Source: Bacteroidota bacterium
GTDB taxonomy: Bacteria; Bacteroidota; Bacteroidia; Chitinophagales; Chitinophagaceae
Reading direction: 5' to 3'
Assembly: GCA_023424015.1 (NCBI GenBank)
Contig: JAFAEM010000041.1
Coordinates: 30,181-94,180 of the forward strand
DNA length: 64,000 nucleotides
Shown piece after piece: positions 60,690-64,000 of the stretch. The position numbers were made by a program, and so were the translations under genes. Position 1 is the first letter of the stretch. Each line of letters starts with the position of its first letter. The notes beneath the pieces are model-generated. The model made no database searches, was not told the origin of the DNA, and saw only the letters and a program-made list of their open reading frames with translations.

Positions 60690-61032
60690 AGCAGACGTTT
60701 TTATAGTTTACACGATGCAGCATGTTAATTTTTCCCGGTTCGAAGGTGGACTCGAGATTTCTTTTTAAACACAACGATGAAAAGGACTTGTACTTTGATT
60801 CCCGCAGGTAATTATAGTGAAGAGACAAAAGATCATTGGCCGCCAGTTGAGAAAACATTACAGGTGGCTGCACCTGGAAGTCGTAAGTTTTGTTCATACA
60901 ACTGCATTTGCGGTATCAAAACCTCTATTAAGTTAAGCATTTAAATAATAAGTTTAATGGGGCTGCATAAGTTTTCAGCCAGGTCCTATGTCGGGGGTAA
61001 ATGTTTCTGTATCAGTATCTTTACACTCCACG
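60690..61032. other. 343-bp gap between regulator and FUSC gene
   Basis: Contains the upstream DNA of the minus-strand regulator and of the FUSC gene. A TATCTTTA element (61016-61023) lies 10 bp before the FUSC ATG. A short minus-strand ORF (60664-60897) overlaps the regulator start and is not convincing. No other gene is supported. Confidence 0.5.
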
Positions 61033-63264
61033 ATGGATTATATCATAGAATACCGGCGGTTTATTTATAGTCATTACCTCGCCGATGGTGTGCGTATTAC
61101 CGCAGGTATCCTGTTGCCAACCCTGGTGCTTAGTTTTTACGGGTACCTCGACACAGGCACCTTTCTCTCACTGGGAGCCTTGTGTACTACTATTACCGAT
61201 AATCCCGGCCCCATTCATCACCGGCGCAATGGATTATTGGCATGTTGCGGGATCATATTTATCGTTGCGCTCACTGTGGGATATTCCATGCCGTATACCT
61301 GGTTATTCATGGTCCTACTGCCCGTGTTTTGTTTTTTCTTTTCCATGATTGGTGTGTATGGCGCCAGGGCATCAGCCGTCGGGATCGCCGCCCTGCTGAT
61401 GATGGTGATGATGTCGCACGAGGGATTGCAGGGCGGGGAAGTGTTCCGGTTCGCACTCTGCGTTTTAGCAGGTGGGCTTTGGTACACCTGTTTAAGCCTG
61501 TTGCTTTACAGCATCCGTCCCTATAAATTGATCCAGCAGTTATTGGGCGAGTATGTGTTGGCCGCCTCCAAATACCTGCGGGCGCGGGCCGAGTTTTATG
61601 CGACAGGTGCTGATATCGATCAGGGGTATGAAAACCTGATGCAGGCCCAGGTGGATGTACAACATAAGCAGGGCCAGGTGGCGGAGTTATTATTTAAAAC
61701 ACGCAGCATCGTAAAGGAGTCGACGCATACCAGCCGGATCCTGATGATGGTATTCCTTGATGTGTCGGACCTGCTGGAAAGAACGATGGCATCACACCTG
61801 GAATATAAAAAGCTGCACAGCTATTTTGATGATACCAACATCCTTTCGGAGTACCGGCAGCTGATACTGCTGCTTGCCGGTGAGTTGGATGAAATTGCCA
61901 TTTCCCTGAGCAGTGGACGCGCCTCCGACTATGACGAACGTATTGACAGGCGGCTGGTGGAACAAAGAGAACAGCTACACCAGTTGCGTTTGAAGATTTT
62001 GAACCCAACCAACCTGGAGGGGTTTATTAGTCTACGCCATATACTTGATAGTATCGATGATATAGCCGCGCGGATCAGGACGCTACACCAATACACGTCC
62101 TACGATCCAAAACTGAAGAACCTCAAACTCGATACACCCGATCCTTCCCGTTATGTAACGCGCCAGACCATCGATCCCGAACAGTTCTGGTCTAATTTTT
62201 CGCTGCAGTCTAATATCTTTCGACATTCACTCCGACTAACAATAGCCGCAATGGCGGCTTATTTTGTGGGAAAGATCCTGCCCCTGGGTCATGGATACTG
62301 GGTGCTACTAACAGTGATCATTATTTTGAAGCCGGGATATAGCCTGAGTAAGCAAAGAAATGTTCAGCGGATTGTTGGAACACTCATCGGAGTAGCCATA
62401 GGCTGGGTGATCCTGTATTTTGTAAAAAACAATACGGCTATTTTTATTTTTCTTATAATCACGATGACGGCCGGATACAGTTTTATACGATGGAAGTATA
62501 CCGTGGGTGTTGTTTTCATCACACTGTTCCTGTTGTTCATGTTCCAGATCCAGGAGCCGGCTGATTTCAATGATGTGATTGAAGAAAGGGTAGTTGATAC
62601 CCTATTGGGTTGTGCCATCGGGTTCCTGGCCTCGTTGGTGTTACCACCCATCTGGGAAAGGCAGCGTATCGGTGACCTGATGCAGAAAGTGGTGATCGAT
62701 ATTGCTGATTATTTTGAAAATGTGGCCTGGGTTTTTACCGGTAAGCCCTACAATAGAGAGGTGTCGAAGGAAAATAGAAAGCATGCGTGGGTCTCACTGG
62801 CTAATCTGTCGGATGCATTTACACAGATGTTGTCGGAGCCAAAAAGTAAGCGGCGTGATTCCAGGGAATTTCATCGATTTGTAGTGTCCTCGCACATGCT
62901 GGTATCCCATCTTGCTACATTGAGCTACTATGCCGATACATTGAAAAAGGAATATATCATGGAGGACTATCGGCCCCTAATCGAGGCGAGTCTTGCCGAA
63001 TTGAAAGCGGCAGGCAGGATACTCGACAACCCGGCTTATAATATACCTTCCCGTTCTGCCGATAATCCACAGGCATTGCTCGACAAAAAAGTGAATGCGC
63101 TGATGCAAACACGCCAGCAGGAATTGCAACAGGGTAAAATGGAATCAGAGAACAAACGCTATTTATCCAATTTCAAATCCATTACAGATCAGTTTTATTT
63201 TGTATACAAAACGGCGCAGGACTTATTGAAGATCTCAAAGAAATTAAGTCTTGCTGGTTTGTGA
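61033..63264 (+). CDS. FUSC-family (YccS-like) membrane protein
   Basis: A 743-residue inner-membrane protein. N-terminal membrane segments include RITAGILLPTLVLSFYGYL and GALCTTITDNPGPIHHRRNGL, a FUSC signature, then a cytoplasmic helical region, then a second group of membrane segments (LTIAAMAAYFVGKILPLG through FITLFLLFMFQIQ), the usual FUSC arrangement. The C-terminal region is soluble and helical. FUSC proteins resemble aromatic-acid exporters and YccS, with unknown or varied substrates. The ATG at 61033 is preferred over 60988 because it lies after the promoter-like TATCTTTA. Confidence 0.86.
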   Translation: MDYIIEYRRFIYSHYLADGVRITAGILLPTLVLSFYGYLDTGTFLSLGALCTTITDNPGPIHHRRNGLLACCGIIFIVALTVGYSMPYTWLFMVLLPVFCFFFSMIGVYGARASAVGIAALLMMVMMSHEGLQGGEVFRFALCVLAGGLWYTCLSLLLYSIRPYKLIQQLLGEYVLAASKYLRARAEFYATGADIDQGYENLMQAQVDVQHKQGQVAELLFKTRSIVKESTHTSRILMMVFLDVSDLLERTMASHLEYKKLHSYFDDTNILSEYRQLILLLAGELDEIAISLSSGRASDYDERIDRRLVEQREQLHQLRLKILNPTNLEGFISLRHILDSIDDIAARIRTLHQYTSYDPKLKNLKLDTPDPSRYVTRQTIDPEQFWSNFSLQSNIFRHSLRLTIAAMAAYFVGKILPLGHGYWVLLTVIIILKPGYSLSKQRNVQRIVGTLIGVAIGWVILYFVKNNTAIFIFLIITMTAGYSFIRWKYTVGVVFITLFLLFMFQIQEPADFNDVIEERVVDTLLGCAIGFLASLVLPPIWERQRIGDLMQKVVIDIADYFENVAWVFTGKPYNREVSKENRKHAWVSLANLSDAFTQMLSEPKSKRRDSREFHRFVVSSHMLVSHLATLSYYADTLKKEYIMEDYRPLIEASLAELKAAGRILDNPAYNIPSRSADNPQALLDKKVNALMQTRQQELQQGKMESENKRYLSNFKSITDQFYFVYKTAQDLLKISKKLSLAGL

Positions 63265-63330
63265 ATACCGGGTTAAATGATCGGATTGTTCCGGTAGTTT
63301 TTGTAATTTCATAGCTCACCAAATAAAAAA

Positions 63331-63388
63331 GGAGGTATTCATGCAATCAACAGATAAATCATGGACGCCTTCGGTTATTATCGCGTAA
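63331..63388 (+). CDS. Micro-ORF with a strong Shine-Dalgarno
   Basis: AAAAAAGGAGGTATTC precedes ATG at 63341, a near-perfect match to the anti-Shine-Dalgarno and unusual for this genome. The ORF encodes MQSTDKSWTPSVIIA and stops at 63388. I do not recognise the peptide. It is the only strong Shine-Dalgarno seen in the window. Confidence 0.45.
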
Positions 63389-63390
63389 CC

Positions 63391-63451
63391 GGGCTTCTCC
63401 AAAAAATAATCTGTCCCAATAATGGGAGAGCCACCCCCGGGTGGCTTTTTT
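63391..63451 (+). promoter_or_regulatory. Attenuator-like region after the micro-ORF
   Basis: A terminator stem GCCACCC (63430-63436)/GGGTGGC (63439-63445) is followed by six T. Upstream, GGCT-CTCC (63392-63400, one bulged T) can pair with GGAG-AGCC (63425-63432), which overlaps the terminator arm. The two foldings exclude each other, as in transcription attenuators. Confidence 0.5.
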
Positions 63452-63538
63452 GCGTGCATGCGCGTGCGAAATTTTATATAAACCGTCCTTTTGGGGACGT
63501 CTTTTGTTTTCAAATGATATTCTCATTCTACCCATAAA

Positions 63539-64000
63539 GCGTCCCGATGGGACGCAATAAGTCTTCGCGAAACAGGCGAGGTGTTTTACAACCGCCGGGT
63601 CACCATCTCCCGTAGGGAGATTTGTTGGGTAGAAAACAAAGCGTCCCGATCGGACTCAATAAGTCTTCGCGAAACAGGCGAGGTATTTTTCAACCGCTAA
63701 GTCACCATCTCCCTTGAAAAGACTTGTTGGGTGTAAAACAAAGCGTCCCGATCAGACGCAATAAGTCTTCGCGAAACAGGCGAGGTATTTTACAACCGCC
63801 GGGTCACCATCTCCCCTGGGGAGACTTGTTGGGTAGAAAACAAAGCGTCCCGATCAGACGCAAAAAGTCTTCGCGAAACAGGCGAGGTATTTTTCAACCG
63901 CTAAGTCACCATCTCCCTTGGGGAGACTTGTTGGGTGGAAAACAAAGCGTCCCGATCAGACGCAAAAAGTCTTCGCGAAACAGGCGAGGTATTTTACAAC
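63539..64000. repeat. 102-bp tandem repeat array running off the window
   Basis: GCGTCCCGAT recurs at 63539, 63641, 63743, 63845 and 63947, exactly 102 bp apart, so there are at least four and a half copies and the right end is not seen. Alternate copies differ consistently: odd ones carry ACAACCGCCGGGTC and even ones TCAACCGCTAAGTC, giving a 204-bp higher-order repeat. Each copy holds two or three hairpins (for example GCGTCCC-GAT-GGGACGC and TCTCCC...GGGAGA). No CRISPR spacers are present. No long ORF is convincing, although some copies are open in two plus-strand frames. Confidence 0.9.

Noticed and set aside
63539..64000. CRISPR array
   Set aside because: The 102-bp units are near-identical over their full length, so there are no variable spacers, and no cas genes are present.
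63539..64000. A repeat protein gene
   Set aside because: Frame 1 is open in type-A copies but meets TAA in type-B copies; frame 3 meets stops in copies 1 and 2; the reverse frames all have stops. Coding is not consistent.

Overview
The window looks like chromosome from a Bacteroidota bacterium, most likely Chitinophagales/Chitinophagaceae. The reasons are promoter elements of the Bacteroidota type (TAnnTTTG, best before rpsO with TTTG 19 nt upstream), almost no Shine-Dalgarno sequences, a MoaC-MoaB fusion, a split parE/parC locus, many lipoproteins, and an EF-G2-type paralogue. There is no prophage, complete insertion sequence, rRNA or tRNA that I could see. Assignment below family level is not supported by what I can see.

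Layout. 1-7.4 kb: housekeeping genes (MiaE-like hydroxylase, rpsO, pnp, prmA, plsY, an M48 lipoprotein protease, a DUF3052-like protein, a CYTH protein). 7.4-16 kb: dnaG, a Gfo/Idh/MocA oxidoreductase, a seven-heme cytochrome lipoprotein, a GntP permease and a chromate transporter. 16-25.4 kb: parE and parC separated by an FkbM methyltransferase and a DUF1835 protein, then mgtC, smpB and accD. 25.7-34.3 kb: an S9 peptidase, a CX4CH lipoprotein, a bestrophin, a Pr6Pr protein, a TonB receptor and a GNAT. 34.5-39.5 kb: EF-G2, a ubiquitin-like MoaD/ThiS protein paired with a BNR beta-propeller, and two LVIVD-type lipoproteins. 39.6-48.5 kb: a nearly complete molybdenum-cofactor locus (moaCB, moaE, moeB, moaD, then across one plus-strand gene a TauE/SafE permease, moeA, a low-GC methyltransferase, moaA, a MocA-like nucleotidyltransferase and xdhC). 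48.7-56.2 kb: a GMC oxidoreductase with its subunit-3 partner, a type I pullulanase, a VOC protein, a small membrane protein and a DEAD-box helicase with a long structured leader. 56.3-60.7 kb: a minus-strand cluster of an AraC-type regulator, a Tat-exported DsrE-like protein, a TsdA-like diheme cytochrome and an FAD-linked oxidase. 61-64 kb: a FUSC-family membrane protein, then a non-genic tail with a micro-ORF/attenuator-like element and a 102-bp tandem repeat that runs off the window.

How genes work together. The moa/moe/mocA/xdhC genes would take GTP to pterin, to molybdopterin, to Mo-cofactor, and probably to the cytosine dinucleotide form used by xanthine-dehydrogenase-type enzymes; no molybdoenzyme is encoded here. 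The AraC/DsrE-like/TsdA-like/FAD-oxidase cluster suggests a regulated periplasmic sulfur or redox function and is the best candidate for an undescribed system. The MoaD-like/BNR pair is a second small candidate system, separate from Moco synthesis.

Limits: family calls are from reading motifs, not database searches. RNA structures were paired by eye. The promoter calls rest on short motifs.
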